A stretch of DNA of 64,000 nt from Vibrio methylphosphonaticus. Lineage in GTDB: Bacteria > Pseudomonadota > Gammaproteobacteria > Enterobacterales > Vibrionaceae. The translations under genes were made by a program, and so were the position numbers. The notes below the pieces were generated by a model that did not search any database, was not told the origin of the DNA, and worked only from the letters and a program-made list of their open reading frames with translations. The stretch covers positions 1 to 64,000 of the forward strand of contig NZ_JAMKMS010000017.1 of the NCBI RefSeq assembly GCF_023634655.1, given 5' to 3'. Below are positions 51,753 through 61,454 of this stretch, in pieces (the first letter of the stretch is position 1; the number at the start of each line of letters is the position of its first letter).

Positions 51753-52073
51753 GTGAAATCTAACGCGATAACAGTGCTCACTACAGTGCCAAATGATCAG
51801 CAAGCAAATCTTATTATTTCGGCGTTGTTGGAAAAACAATTGGCGGCTTGCATCCAAACTCAGGTGATCGGCAGCCACTATATGTGGGAGGGTAAAGTGT
51901 GCAACGAACAAGAGATTTTACTTATTATCAAGTCCACTAACGAGGCGTATTCTAAACTCGAACGCTTGATCATTGAACTTCATGATTATGACGTGCCGCA
52001 AATTGTAGCGTTGCCCATAGAGGCGGGGTATCGACCGTATTTAAACTGGTTGAAGAGTCATGTAAACCCTTAA
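51753..52073 (+). CDS. cutA: CutA divalent-cation tolerance protein
   Basis: A 106-residue trimeric ferredoxin-like protein; the CutA pattern VLTTVPNDQQANLIISALLEKQLAACIQ, SHYMWEGKV, EEILLIIKS and PQIVALPIEAGYRPYLNWL, in parts, is clear. The family is linked to copper tolerance. The start is GTG with GGGAG upstream. Confidence 0.92.
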   Translation: MKSNAITVLTTVPNDQQANLIISALLEKQLAACIQTQVIGSHYMWEGKVCNEQEILLIIKSTNEAYSKLERLIIELHDYDVPQIVALPIEAGYRPYLNWLKSHVNP

Positions 52074-52102
52074 GTCTTGCAAAACCTTAATCTGTTCGGA
52101 AA

Positions 52103-52126
52103 TGTCGCCCATAAATGAGCGACTTT
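52103..52126 (+). terminator. Hairpin terminator of cutA
   Basis: GTCGC/GCGAC with an inner CAT/ATG pair, followed by TTTTC. Confidence 0.65.
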
Positions 52127-52217
52127 TCTATTGTATTGCGCTAAGGGCGACCTAGGTGCCTAAGCACTTAGTCGTGCAAACCCTTAGTTATGCAAAACCT
52201 TTCTCAGTCCATGTTTA

Positions 52218-52829
52218 TTATTGGGAAAGTGAACGGTGGCGTGTGAGAACGAGAAACAGCAATAATGACGTTATAGCGCCTGCCGTGTCACAGAGCATGT
52301 CCTTTTGAGCATCCCAAATGTCGCCTTGCGAGCCTAAAAACGCAATGCCTTCATCGCCTCCTGCTAGCACAGCATACCACCACTCAATAATTTCATACGC
52401 GGCGGCTAAACTCATAATCGCGAATAAAGCGAATAAGGTGGCTGGTATTCGGTTCATTACGTTGGTTTGGTAAACATATTCTGCTATTGCAAACGCATAC
52501 AAACCAATTGAGAAGTGAGCAACGCGGTCAAAGTTGTTTCGTTCTGAGCCGATCAATTCGTTAAACCAATTAAATGGGACTTCTGCAAAGGTATATTTTG
52601 CACCGATGGTATGCAGAGCCAACCAAATGAACATCAATATATAGGCGAGATTAGAGAAGGTGAATCGACGAGAAACCATCCAGATGAGGGCCAAAATACT
52701 GATAGCCGGGATAATTTCAGCAACCCAAACCGCGCGCGAGTGTGGCGCTATCGATGAAAATCCTTGGATGACAGTATAAAGCGCGGTCAAGACCACCAGT
52801 GTGGGGCGCTGCACGAATGTAACAGTCAT
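52218..52829 (-). CDS. yjdF: YjdF (DUF2238) inner-membrane protein
   Basis: A 203-residue protein of about six hydrophobic helices with DUF2238 marks: LHTIGAKYTFAEVPFNW, RNNFDRVAHFSIG and YEIIEWWYAVLAG, followed by GSQGDIWDAQKDM. Function is unknown. AAGGAG lies 5 bases before the ATG. It is convergent with cutA. Confidence 0.88.
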   Translation of the reverse strand: MTVTFVQRPTLVVLTALYTVIQGFSSIAPHSRAVWVAEIIPAISILALIWMVSRRFTFSNLAYILMFIWLALHTIGAKYTFAEVPFNWFNELIGSERNNFDRVAHFSIGLYAFAIAEYVYQTNVMNRIPATLFALFAIMSLAAAYEIIEWWYAVLAGGDEGIAFLGSQGDIWDAQKDMLCDTAGAITSLLLFLVLTRHRSLSQ

Positions 52830-52852
52830 TCATACTCCTTACCAAGTTTCAA

Positions 52853-53188
52853 TTGAATCAATATAGTACATTTATTCTAAGAGTGTGTATCGCCGGATGC
52901 GCCATTGTCATTATGCGCCTCACGTATGGAGTGATTAGGCGTTTGTGTACTAAAATTTCACCTTATTCCCAAGTGCGTCTTATATTGTTGCCCAGTTTAC
53001 CGTCACTGTTTGCGCTATCAGAGCATGCAGCGTTAGCATTAGTTAAACCTAGGCCGATTACCAGCGATAAAGTGGCAAACGTCAAGTATGGAGTAGTCCG
53101 TAAGGGAGGAACGAGTCGAGATCTTACTGAAGGTACGGCCTCAGATCTATCGGCAACGGACTGGAAATGGCTCTATCAGCCAAGCTGA
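52853..53188 (+). CDS. Hypothetical protein, TTG or internal ATG start
   Basis: A 111-codon frame from a TTG with no good ribosome binding site; an ATG lies 20 codons in at 52913. The first 60 residues are hydrophobic and basic by turns (FILRVCIAGCAIVIMRLTYG); the remainder is polar and ends DWKWLYQPS. It may be a small exported or membrane protein, or only an open stretch. Confidence 0.3.
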   Translation: MNQYSTFILRVCIAGCAIVIMRLTYGVIRRLCTKISPYSQVRLILLPSLPSLFALSEHAALALVKPRPITSDKVANVKYGVVRKGGTSRDLTEGTASDLSATDWKWLYQPS

Positions 53189-53606
53189 TGGTGTGTATCT
53201 TTTTTAAACAGATATGCTCTATTACAATAGTCATACAAATAGGGGTGAAACCAATAATTTAAGTGGCGCTAATTATATAGCTCGTCAATCTGTTTTAATT
53301 TACTCCACTCCAATTATTATCGGATTCAACACTGAAGTTTACGTTGCTGCTTAGTTCAAGGGCGTAAGTCGCCCATGACATCCAATCCTTAACAAACGTT
53401 AAATAGCATGTATCAGTATTACTGGTGGGCTAGGGAGATCCTTAAGATTAATACGTCCGATTTTACGGCGGGATGAGCAAAAGCTTCAGTACATCCCTAA
53501 AGCTTCAGTGCAATCCCTAAAGCCAAAAGGATACCGCTATACAGGAGATCTTACGACACTTGTCATTTGCTGATTATGAAATTTTTAACAAACAGAGGCT
53601 TAATAG
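53189..53606. other. Intergenic region with short repeats
   Basis: A 418-base gap with a GGGCG/CGCCC hairpin at 53360-53374 and a direct repeat at 53480-53518. No gene is supported. Confidence 0.45.
53480..53518. repeat. Tandem repeat of about 19-20 bp, two copies
   Basis: AAAGCTTCAGTACATCCCT is followed at once by a 20-base near copy (one base changed, one inserted), then the start of a third (AAAGCC). It is non-coding. Confidence 0.75.
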
Positions 53607-53771
53607 ATGACCCTTAAGCAGAAGTTACGGGAGGCACGTGGCAGTACCAGCATAGCCCTGAATCCTGAGCAGATAGAGATAGTAAAGAATCTTCTTAAAC
53701 AAGGTTATAGCAAGAAAGCATTGACCGTCATTTTAGGACTTAGCTACGAAGAATTAAAAAAGTACAAATAA
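53607..53771 (+). CDS. Small helix-turn-helix-like protein
   Basis: A 54-residue protein with AGAGG eight bases before the ATG. The C-terminal half, from NPEQIEIVKNLLKQGYSKKA to LGLSYEELKKY, looks like a small DNA-binding helix-turn-helix of the recombinase/response type (G-Y-S-x3-L-x3-LGLS). It could be a free regulator or a relict of a larger gene. It is not recognised. Confidence 0.55.
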   Translation: MTLKQKLREARGSTSIALNPEQIEIVKNLLKQGYSKKALTVILGLSYEELKKYK

Positions 53772-53870
53772 ATTCCTGATGTTACATCAACACTGCGTGT
53801 AATTAATCAAATCAAGATGAGACAGCAAGGCAGCGACTCAATTATTAACACTCAATTAAGGAGCGGTCTA

Positions 53871-54131
53871 ATGACTCAATTAATTATTGCCATTACGTTA
53901 CTTTCTATTTCTTCTTTCTCCTTAACACAAAATGAGGAGGTTGCTCAACACCAACTCTCTTTGGGTGCAGCGGACGGTGTGGTTCGCCCAGTACTGGAGA
54001 ATGGCTACGACGTGAATACGGCTCCCGAAGCATTTAATATGGGAGCATCAACAATGGACGATGGCAAATATACCGCTAGAAAGCGACCAGATAGTGTACG
54101 TGATGCAGTAGCTAACGGCAGTAGAGGGTAG
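53871..54131 (+). CDS. Small exported protein of unknown function
   Basis: An 86-residue protein. TAAGGAG lies 8 bases before this ATG (a longer frame to 53817 has none). A signal peptide-like start (MTQLIIAITLLSISSFSL) is followed by a polar body rich in acidic and small residues (GAADGVVRPVLENGYDV). It is probably periplasmic. I do not recognise it. Confidence 0.6.
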   Translation: MTQLIIAITLLSISSFSLTQNEEVAQHQLSLGAADGVVRPVLENGYDVNTAPEAFNMGASTMDDGKYTARKRPDSVRDAVANGSRG

Positions 54132-54378
54132 GGAGCTAGAGTTCGGTTATACATTTGGCCCTACAATATCAATTTGGCGTTATATCACCGTTGGTGACTA
54201 AATCGCGGTCGAACGCACTAGCGCAATTGTAGGCTTCACTTTTTAATGCATTAAAATTTTATGTGATGAGATTCACGTTGTGAGTGGTTATTACTGAAAT
54301 AGAGTCTGCAATACTTTGAAACTGCGCTAACTTTTTCTTAACATCGCCCCACAACAATAAAGATAACAAAGTGAAGTC

Positions 54379-55218
54379 ATGAAATTAGAAACTGTCGACT
54401 ATTTAGCCCCAAATGCTCCAGAACTATTTGTTCAATCGCTACGAGAAACCGGCTTCGGTGTACTAAAAAACCATCCCATTCCGAAGTCTTTGGTAGAGTC
54501 CATTTATCAAAACTGGCAAGCGTTTTTTAACTCTTCTGAAAAGGAAGGTTATCGCTTTAACGTAGAAACACAAGATGGGTATTTCCCGCCAAGTGTTTCC
54601 GAGGTGGCCAAAGGTCATGCGGTGAAAGATATTAAAGAGTACTTTCATGTCTATCCATGGGGGCAAATTCCAGTAGAGCTTAAGAATGAAATTCTTGATT
54701 ATTATACTCGCGCTAATGCGTTTGCCGAAGAGCTATTAGGCTGGGTTGAATCGCACGCGCCAAAAGATGTACAAGAAAAGTTTTCAATCGCTTTGTCGGA
54801 GATGATAAACAATAGTGACAAGACCCTACTGCGAGTATTGCACTATCCGCCAATGACGGGTGATGAAGAGCCTGGAGCGATCAGAGCGGCAGCGCATGAA
54901 GATATTAACCTATTGACGGTGTTACCGGCGGCGAACGAGCCTGGATTGCAAGTAAAAACGCAAGAGGGTGGTTGGTTAGACGTGCCTTGTGATTTTGGCA
55001 ATTTAATTATCAATATTGGTGACATGTTACAAGAAGCGAGTGGGGGGTATTTCCCGTCCACGACGCATCGCGTGATTAACCCTACGGGTGAGAAGCAAAC
55101 ACAATCGAGAATATCGTTACCGTTGTTCTTGCATCCTAAACCAGAAGTCGTGTTATCAGAGCGTTATACTGCCGACAGTTATCTGATGGAACGTTTACGA
55201 GAGCTCGGTGTAATCTAA
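54379..55218 (+). CDS. 2-oxoglutarate/Fe(II)-dependent oxygenase, isopenicillin-N-synthase-like
   Basis: A 279-residue double-stranded beta-helix oxygenase. The iron ligands are HED (AHEDINLLT) and the distal H in STTHRV; the arginine of the 2-oxoglutarate site is in SRISLPLF. The N-terminal part (RETGFGVLKNHPIP) is typical of the plant-like 2OG/IPNS group. The substrate is unknown. It is monocistronic with a strong terminator. Confidence 0.88.
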   Translation: MKLETVDYLAPNAPELFVQSLRETGFGVLKNHPIPKSLVESIYQNWQAFFNSSEKEGYRFNVETQDGYFPPSVSEVAKGHAVKDIKEYFHVYPWGQIPVELKNEILDYYTRANAFAEELLGWVESHAPKDVQEKFSIALSEMINNSDKTLLRVLHYPPMTGDEEPGAIRAAAHEDINLLTVLPAANEPGLQVKTQEGGWLDVPCDFGNLIINIGDMLQEASGGYFPSTTHRVINPTGEKQTQSRISLPLFLHPKPEVVLSERYTADSYLMERLRELGVI

Positions 55219-55247
55219 TCCTGTCAGCCGTTAGGTCGTGTGAATCT

Positions 55248-55279
55248 AAAGCCAGTGAATAACGATCACTGGCTTTTTT
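55248..55279 (+). terminator. Intrinsic terminator of the oxygenase gene
   Basis: AAAGCCAGTG and CACTGGCTTT form a 10-bp stem with a 9-base loop, then T residues. Confidence 0.9.
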
Positions 55280-55440
55280 GTGTTTGAACCAATCTAGACA
55301 GACATACAACCATGATGTGACGTCACGCATTTAGCGCGTTAGAGCGGTTTTGAAAGGGCGCTTGATAAGGTAACGCGCTTTTTAGCTACGCATTAAATTT
55401 GGAGTAGTGCTAACATAAAAAGAGTGGATTAGGGAGCAAA

Positions 55441-56052
55441 GTGTTGACAGAGAAGAGAAATAGCGAAGTTCATGCGTTTAGAACGGAAGACAACCCATTA
55501 ATTTGGTCGGTATTAAATCGTTTAGAAGCAAGTACAAGCAGTTGGAAAATTCATGTCTTAGCATCGGAGTTAATCAACGATCAACTAATCCCTATTCTCG
55601 ACGAGCAACCTGAAAAAGATCTATTCAAACGTAACTTTTTACTGATGAACGCGCTATATCAACTACAAGCGATGTTGGTGCCTGAAAAGTGGCTAAATGT
55701 GGAAGCAATGAGTATCGAATTGATGCCTTTTGATGCGGTTAATCATGGCATTTCACCTTCCGATCCACTGCGTGAGTATTACTTAGATTGGTCACATTAC
55801 GAAGCGGATGCGTTGGAAGTAAAACGATTATTGAATGAGTTTTGGGAACGATATCAGTCCCATGTTGGCGCTAAAGACGTGACGATGTCACAAAAGAAAG
55901 CGTACGATTTTTTTAATTTGGACGAAAGCGCAACATTAAACGAGATTCGCCAAGCGTGGCGTCGCTGTGCATTGAAGTGGCATCCCGACCGTGATGGAGG
56001 GGATGCTGAACAGTTTAAATTAGCCTGCCAAGCGTGGTCGCTACTCAAATAG
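55441..56052 (+). CDS. DnaJ-related protein with C-terminal J domain
   Basis: A 203-residue protein with a helical N-terminal domain (the DNAJ-related type) and a C-terminal J domain (about 150-203) holding the HPD tripeptide (KWHPDRDGG). It would stimulate a DnaK-type chaperone. The start is GTG with GGGAG close upstream. The stop codon lies in an 18-base tandem duplication. Confidence 0.85.
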   Translation: MLTEKRNSEVHAFRTEDNPLIWSVLNRLEASTSSWKIHVLASELINDQLIPILDEQPEKDLFKRNFLLMNALYQLQAMLVPEKWLNVEAMSIELMPFDAVNHGISPSDPLREYYLDWSHYEADALEVKRLLNEFWERYQSHVGAKDVTMSQKKAYDFFNLDESATLNEIRQAWRRCALKWHPDRDGGDAEQFKLACQAWSLLK

Positions 56053-56083
56053 TCACGAAGACAAAAATAGTCACGAAGACAAA
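56048..56083. repeat. 18-bp tandem duplication over the dnaJ-like stop codon
   Basis: AATAGTCACGAAGACAAA occurs twice in exact tandem, the first copy containing the TAG stop. Because 18 is a multiple of 3, the second copy puts another TAG in frame. Confidence 0.85.
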
Positions 56084-56132
56084 CGGCTATCCAAAGTTTT
56101 GCGGTGATTTATCGCATTGGCGGCTAATTCGT

Positions 56133-57788
56133 TTATCTTGGTTGGCGCATTTTAGCGCTACGCAGTCTATTCAATGCTGAAAGAGCATCAACGACGCGCG
56201 GTTTTGCCAAGTCACCAGAATTAGGCATTCTAGAGCTCCAATCACCCTCTAACAGGCTGACGATCGCTTTTGGCGGGTGTTCTGACCAACCAGGCTGTTG
56301 CGCGAGTTGAAAGATTAACCAACCAATTGCATTCAATTCAGCATTAGACTCTAATTGTTCCAGTGCTTTGAGATCGATAGTTTCTTTACCAAAGCGTAAA
56401 GCGTTGCCGCTTTTCCCGGATACCCGGAATTTACCTTCCGCTAAAATCGACATCAAGTGCTCCGAATCGACATGGCGTGGTGGAATCATTTCCAGTGGTT
56501 TCTCGCTCTCGTTTTGGCGCTCACTAGGGTGCAGCTTAACGACTTCTTGTGCTTTTTCTGTCACATCAATAGCCTGATAGTCATGCATTTGAATCACAGT
56601 ATTTGCAACATCAAGATAATCGCCTGAGCCACCCATGACAATCATGGTGGAGATGTCTAGTTCATCTCGCAATTGACCAACGCGATCAACAAACGGAGTG
56701 ATGGGTTCAGCCCCTTTCGCCACAAGCGCTTGCATGCGCTCATCACGAATCATAAAGTTGGTTGCTGAGGTATCTTCATCGATCAAGATTCCCGTTGCTC
56801 CGGCTTCAATCGATTCTTGCAACCACGCAGCCTGAGAGGTAGAGCCTGAGGCGTCTTGAGTACTAAAGTCGCTGGTCTCTTTACCAAATGGTAGGTGGTT
56901 GATGTAATTGCTCAAATTTAAGTTGTGAATTGAGCGACCATCTTCTGCTTTGATTTTGGTTGCGTTTGTTGTGGTAACAACGCACTCGCGACCATCACCA
57001 GGAATGTGGTTGTAGATAGATCGCTCGATGGCGTTAAGTAGCGTTGATTTACCATGGAAGCCACCACCAACGATTAAAGTCACACCTTTTGGTATGCCCA
57101 TTCCCTTCACATCACCGTGATTAGGGCGTTGCAGTGTCACTTCTAGCGAGCTTGGTGAAACAAACGCAATGGCATCTTTCATTGGAAAATCACAGTTACC
57201 CGCGATACGCGGTAGCACACTGCCGTTGGCGACAAAAGCCAGCAAGTCATGTTCGTTTAATTGGTTGCGCAGTGCGTCTTGATCTTCAACAACTTCACAA
57301 TGATGTTTAAGCGCATCAACATCAATCTCACGCTCTAACGTACATTTACGAATGTATTTTGGTAAGTGGAACGTCAGGATATTAGCGGCTTTTTTGCCTA
57401 AAATATTACGCCCTTCTGCTGGAAGGTTAACTCGAAAACGTAATTCGATACCGTCATCACTAAATACAACCGATGTTGAATCCATGACCGTTTGGCCGGT
57501 TAACGTTACCGAGACACTGTTTTCTTGTTTAGCGAAGTCAGCAAAGGTACGTGCAATAAAGTCACGAGCGGCAATTTGGTAGCTTGGTGAACATGCCTTG
57601 AGCCACTCCAGCCCCGTTAGCGACCATTTTCTAAAGGCGCGAACGCGAGATGCGGTAGCGTAAGGGTCGGATTGGACATGATCAATATAAAAATCGAAAT
57701 CAGTAAAGTCATATTGGCCTTTGATTTGTTGGTAGGCTCGGTAGTTCTGTTTTTCAATTTTTTTTAGTTTGGCTATCAATTGATCCAT
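56133..57788 (-). CDS. ABC-ATPase domain protein (P-loop, DUF/PF09818 type)
   Basis: A 551-residue soluble protein. An N-terminal domain (about 1-200) precedes an ABC-type ATPase core: Walker A GGGFHGKSTLLNAI (about 241-254), the helix LQESIEAGATGILIDEDTSATNF with the Walker B-like LIDED, and MIVMGGSGDYLDV. The family is widespread and functionally unassigned. It is monocistronic. Confidence 0.85.
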   Translation of the reverse strand: MDQLIAKLKKIEKQNYRAYQQIKGQYDFTDFDFYIDHVQSDPYATASRVRAFRKWSLTGLEWLKACSPSYQIAARDFIARTFADFAKQENSVSVTLTGQTVMDSTSVVFSDDGIELRFRVNLPAEGRNILGKKAANILTFHLPKYIRKCTLEREIDVDALKHHCEVVEDQDALRNQLNEHDLLAFVANGSVLPRIAGNCDFPMKDAIAFVSPSSLEVTLQRPNHGDVKGMGIPKGVTLIVGGGFHGKSTLLNAIERSIYNHIPGDGRECVVTTTNATKIKAEDGRSIHNLNLSNYINHLPFGKETSDFSTQDASGSTSQAAWLQESIEAGATGILIDEDTSATNFMIRDERMQALVAKGAEPITPFVDRVGQLRDELDISTMIVMGGSGDYLDVANTVIQMHDYQAIDVTEKAQEVVKLHPSERQNESEKPLEMIPPRHVDSEHLMSILAEGKFRVSGKSGNALRFGKETIDLKALEQLESNAELNAIGWLIFQLAQQPGWSEHPPKAIVSLLEGDWSSRMPNSGDLAKPRVVDALSALNRLRSAKMRQPR

Positions 57789-57941
57789 GACGCAAATTCC
57801 GCATTTCTAGAGTTTGGGGCGCGATTATAGGAGCCGCGCTAGTGATGGTAAAGACATAAACGTCATTCTACCTGTCAAGAAGACGTTATTCCTTGTTTTT
57901 ACGCATATTCAGCGAGTTCAAAGGATGTAGTTAAGCATAGT

Positions 57942-59837
57942 CTAACGAACGATAAAGTTTTGGGGCAGAGGGTATTGTTTAATAAGTTGTCTTTCAAACA
58001 CATCTCTAGGCATGGGTTTAGCGTAGAAATAGCCTTGACCAAGATCACAGCGCTCTTTTCGAATAAACTCGCTTTGGGCTTCACTTTCAACGCCTTCTAC
58101 GACAACTTGTTTGTTCAGCTTTTTAGCAATGGTGATAATTGAGCGTAGAATGGCTTTATCTTGCTTACTATATAAAACGTTACTGAGAAACTCTTTGTCA
58201 ATTTTGAGTGCGTCGAAGGGCAGTTGTTTTAAATAATTAAAAGAGGCGTAACCAGTACCGAAATCATCAAGAGCAAACATCACGCCTCTAGCCTTGAGCT
58301 TTTCTATATTACTTCTTGCGACATCAAAATTACCGATCAGGCAACTTTCAGTTAACTCTAGCTCCAAGTTTCGAGGAGGGAGTTCATGCTGAGTGAGCAG
58401 ATCGATAACTTTGTCCGCGAAGTCTAATGCACAAATCTGCTTTGCTGACACATTGACAGATAAATGAAATTTTGGAGCAATTTGAATCCACTCTGAAGCG
58501 CGATCTATCGCGTTCCGCAACACAAAATAGCCGACCTCGATAATTAAGCCATTTTTTTCAGCCATGTGAATCAGCGCTTCATTTGATACATCACCCAAAA
58601 CAGGGTGTCTCCATCGTAGCAACACCTCAGCGCCCGTCCATTGTCCGGTGGCAAGGTTTACTTTAGGTTGGAAGTGCAAAATAAGGTCGTCATTTCGCAC
58701 CGCTTGCAATAAGTAATTCTCCAGTTGATTGAACTCTTTTTGTTCAATTTGATCCGCGTAGGAAAATACATTGACGAGGCTACCGGACTCTTTACAAGCC
58801 ACAGACGCTTGATAGGCATTATTGATAAGGCTAGTGGGGTTACGCGTATGGTAGGAGTTAGCGACGCCCATATAAGTGTGCAGATGAACTTCTTGTTGAT
58901 CAATTATAAATCCTTCACGAGCCACGCTCGACAGACTTTGGCACAAATTAGGTAAAAATAGTTCGTCTAACGAAGGAACAATGGCCGCCAGAGCTATCTC
59001 TGTGGTGGAAATTCGTGCGATGTGGCTAACGTGCGGTGTACTTTGGTGGATCTTGTTTTCAAACTCACTCAGTAACTGATCAAAAGATTGGTAACCAATA
59101 CGCGCTTGTACTCGCTCACCGTTAGTGAAATGGAGAAAGATGACCGAAAGGTATACTTTTCCTGATTTCACAGTCGTACTTCGTAAGATACGCTGAAGAG
59201 CCTGCTCAAACCCAGAACGGTTAAGCATTTTTGTTGCCGGGTCATGGGTGATTTGAAATTTCATTTGCGTGCCGAGCTCGGTATGTTGCCCCTTTAAGGT
59301 TTCAACCAAAGTATCAAGCTGGGCGATCTTCTTATCTTTGCTTTGTAATTGCTGTTGAAACTTTTTCTTTGCATTAAATAGCTCTGCAGCGAGTCGACGT
59401 TGGGTCAAGAACGTGTCGATTTGAGTCAGCGCTAGGCTGAGAAGATGGCTTGTGTTCTCTGCCGGTGGGGAAGCTGCAAATATGCCGAGCTGATAACCAT
59501 GATGTGAAGCGGGCAAATATTGGTAGTGTAAGTTCGCGTCGTGCGTTAAATAACCGAGCGGCACTAACAATGTACGCAGATTAGCTTCTATTTCTATTTC
59601 AGCTTCAGTGCTTGTGGTGTTTTTGTGATTGAGGATAACGGGGAAAAAAGCCGACTGATGCCGATCGTTGTCAGCTCGGTAGAGCCATTGAATGATGAGC
59701 TGATTATCTGCCACAATACACCACCCAAAGGGTTTCACTGCGTGAAAAGCCAAATGATCGCGTACGATGTCTGAAATGATATTAGCATCAGACGGTTTTA
59801 AGGGGCTGATTTCGAAAGTGCTTCCTGTTTGTTCCAT
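57942..59837 (-). CDS. GGDEF/EAL protein, probable cyclic-di-GMP phosphodiesterase
   Basis: A 631-residue protein. The N-terminal 140 residues look like a sensor; a coiled coil (about 145-185) leads into a GGDEF fold whose active-site motif is degenerate (RISTTEIAL in place of GGDEF). The EAL domain (about 380-631) keeps the catalytic set: AEVLLRW (EVL for EAL), VNVS, ELTES, DDFGTG, KID, EGVE and QGY. It should hydrolyse cyclic-di-GMP. No membrane helix is seen. It is monocistronic. Confidence 0.88.
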   Translation of the reverse strand: MEQTGSTFEISPLKPSDANIISDIVRDHLAFHAVKPFGWCIVADNQLIIQWLYRADNDRHQSAFFPVILNHKNTTSTEAEIEIEANLRTLLVPLGYLTHDANLHYQYLPASHHGYQLGIFAASPPAENTSHLLSLALTQIDTFLTQRRLAAELFNAKKKFQQQLQSKDKKIAQLDTLVETLKGQHTELGTQMKFQITHDPATKMLNRSGFEQALQRILRSTTVKSGKVYLSVIFLHFTNGERVQARIGYQSFDQLLSEFENKIHQSTPHVSHIARISTTEIALAAIVPSLDELFLPNLCQSLSSVAREGFIIDQQEVHLHTYMGVANSYHTRNPTSLINNAYQASVACKESGSLVNVFSYADQIEQKEFNQLENYLLQAVRNDDLILHFQPKVNLATGQWTGAEVLLRWRHPVLGDVSNEALIHMAEKNGLIIEVGYFVLRNAIDRASEWIQIAPKFHLSVNVSAKQICALDFADKVIDLLTQHELPPRNLELELTESCLIGNFDVARSNIEKLKARGVMFALDDFGTGYASFNYLKQLPFDALKIDKEFLSNVLYSKQDKAILRSIITIAKKLNKQVVVEGVESEAQSEFIRKERCDLGQGYFYAKPMPRDVFERQLIKQYPLPQNFIVR

Positions 59838-59929
59838 TACGGTTCACCACATCCTGTGGGTAATTATCAACGTCAAACCTACGTTTAAAAATGTTATGCA
59901 CTGGATAAGTATACGTACTGAATGGGTAT

Positions 59930-59967
59930 GAAGAAAAAAGGCTTTCCCTCAGCAGCAGGGAAAGCCT
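59930..59967 (-). terminator. Intrinsic terminator of fabV
   Basis: AGGCTTTCCCT and AGGGAAAGCCT form an 11-bp stem with a 7-base loop; the minus-strand tail is TTTTTCTTCA. Confidence 0.9.
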
Positions 59968-60020
59968 AATAAATCTATACGTGTCTCATATATGAGATCA
60001 TCGCTCGGGGCGTGGCTAAA

Positions 60021-61217
60021 CTAAGGTGTGAGTGTTTTCAGTTTATCTACGTCAGTTCTTTTAGCGTAGTCGATACCTTCTAATCCAAACCCATTAAGGT
60101 TCAAAAATTCTTGCTGGAAGCCATCGAAATCGCCGATCTCTTTAAAGTTACTTTCGTTCATCTGACTCAAGCGCTTCGCAACCTGTTTTTGGACTTCAGG
60201 GTCTAACTCTAAGTCGTCTACTCGTAGTAACCTCTCACCATCAACGGGTACTTTGCTTTGGCCATAAAGCTTTGTGGCAAACAATCGCTGCATTTGTTCA
60301 ATACAGCCTTCATGAGTCCCTTGTTCTTTCATGGTTTTGTATAGCGCCAACAAGTAGGGGGTTAAACCAGGAATGAAAACACTTGCTTTAGTGACGAGAG
60401 CCTTACAAACCGCAGCATAGGCATTACCATTGAGAGGCGCGAGCTCTAAATTGAGTGCATGGCTCGTTTGATGTAAATCGACTTTCGCTCGACCTAATGT
60501 GCCGTCTAGATAAATGGGATGCGTAATCTCTGGGCCGATATACGAAAATGCGACTGTTTTGCATCCGTTAGCAATGGAATCGGTATTGATGAGGGTTTCT
60601 ATCCAATTCTCCCAGTCTTCCCCACCCATAACTTTAAGAGTGCCTTCGACTTCAGAATCACTTGCGGGTTCGAGAGTTGTATTTTCCCATTGTTGGGTCT
60701 CGAGATTAATCACCGCACCCGTCACACTTTCGCCGATAGGTTTGATAGCGGAATGCCAATAACTGCCATCTTCTTTTGTGCGACGCCCGGAAGCTAGGCT
60801 GTAGATAATGAGATCCACTTCACCTTCAAAGTAGGTTTCTATGGCTTCAATCACTTGTTCACGGGTTTCTACTGAGTACGCGTCACCAATAATATTAACG
60901 GCTTTTCGACCGGCTTGCTGGGCGCGACGTCTAAAGTGGATATTGTTGTACCAACCCGCTGAACCAACGCCCTTTTCAGAAGGACCGTGTTCAAACGATA
61001 CACCAATGGTGTCGGCTTCTGCGCCACCAAATGTTAATGCGATGCGTGCCGCTAATCCAAATCCGGACGAAGCACCCAAAATAAGTACGCGTTTCGGACC
61101 ATCTTTGATCGGAGCGGCGGATTTTACGTATTTAATTTGGTTATCGACGGCCTTTTTGCATCCTTCTGGATGCGCCGAGCGAGCAATAACACCGCGAATA
61201 ACTGGTTCAATTATCAT
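60021..61217 (-). CDS. fabV: FabV-type enoyl-ACP reductase
   Basis: A 398-residue NADH-dependent enoyl-ACP reductase of fatty-acid synthesis. The catalytic Tyr-X8-Lys is Y236 and K245, the spacing that marks FabV (FabI has X6). The NADH-binding LILGASSGFGLAARI (about 45-59) and SLASGRR (140-146) are present. FabV is typical of vibrios and is naturally tolerant to triclosan. AGGTTG lies upstream of the ATG. It is monocistronic. Confidence 0.94.
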   Translation of the reverse strand: MIIEPVIRGVIARSAHPEGCKKAVDNQIKYVKSAAPIKDGPKRVLILGASSGFGLAARIALTFGGAEADTIGVSFEHGPSEKGVGSAGWYNNIHFRRRAQQAGRKAVNIIGDAYSVETREQVIEAIETYFEGEVDLIIYSLASGRRTKEDGSYWHSAIKPIGESVTGAVINLETQQWENTTLEPASDSEVEGTLKVMGGEDWENWIETLINTDSIANGCKTVAFSYIGPEITHPIYLDGTLGRAKVDLHQTSHALNLELAPLNGNAYAAVCKALVTKASVFIPGLTPYLLALYKTMKEQGTHEGCIEQMQRLFATKLYGQSKVPVDGERLLRVDDLELDPEVQKQVAKRLSQMNESNFKEIGDFDGFQQEFLNLNGFGLEGIDYAKRTDVDKLKTLTP

Positions 61218-61400
61218 TAATTACAACCTACCTAAGATGATGATAAAGTCATACAATAACGTAATAATTTCAAATCGATATTGAGCTAGACCATTAAAAT
61301 CTCATTTTAGCGATGTAGATGTGTAAATTTTGGGGATTTGAGTGCCTTTATTTTTTTCGTTGTTACATCCAGTAACTTAAAAGGATGAGCTCACTATTCT

Positions 61401-61427
61401 TGTGATTAATGTGATTAGTGTGATTAG
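61401..61427. repeat. 9-bp tandem repeat, three copies
   Basis: TGTGATTA(A/G) occurs three times in tandem between fabV and tesA. Confidence 0.75.
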
Positions 61428-61454
61428 GGCGGTCTCTGTTTTTTACTTTAAACT

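Noticed and set aside
60841..61284. 147-codon plus-strand frame opposite fabV
   Set aside because: It lies over a well-conserved FabV coding region and has no motif or ribosome binding site.
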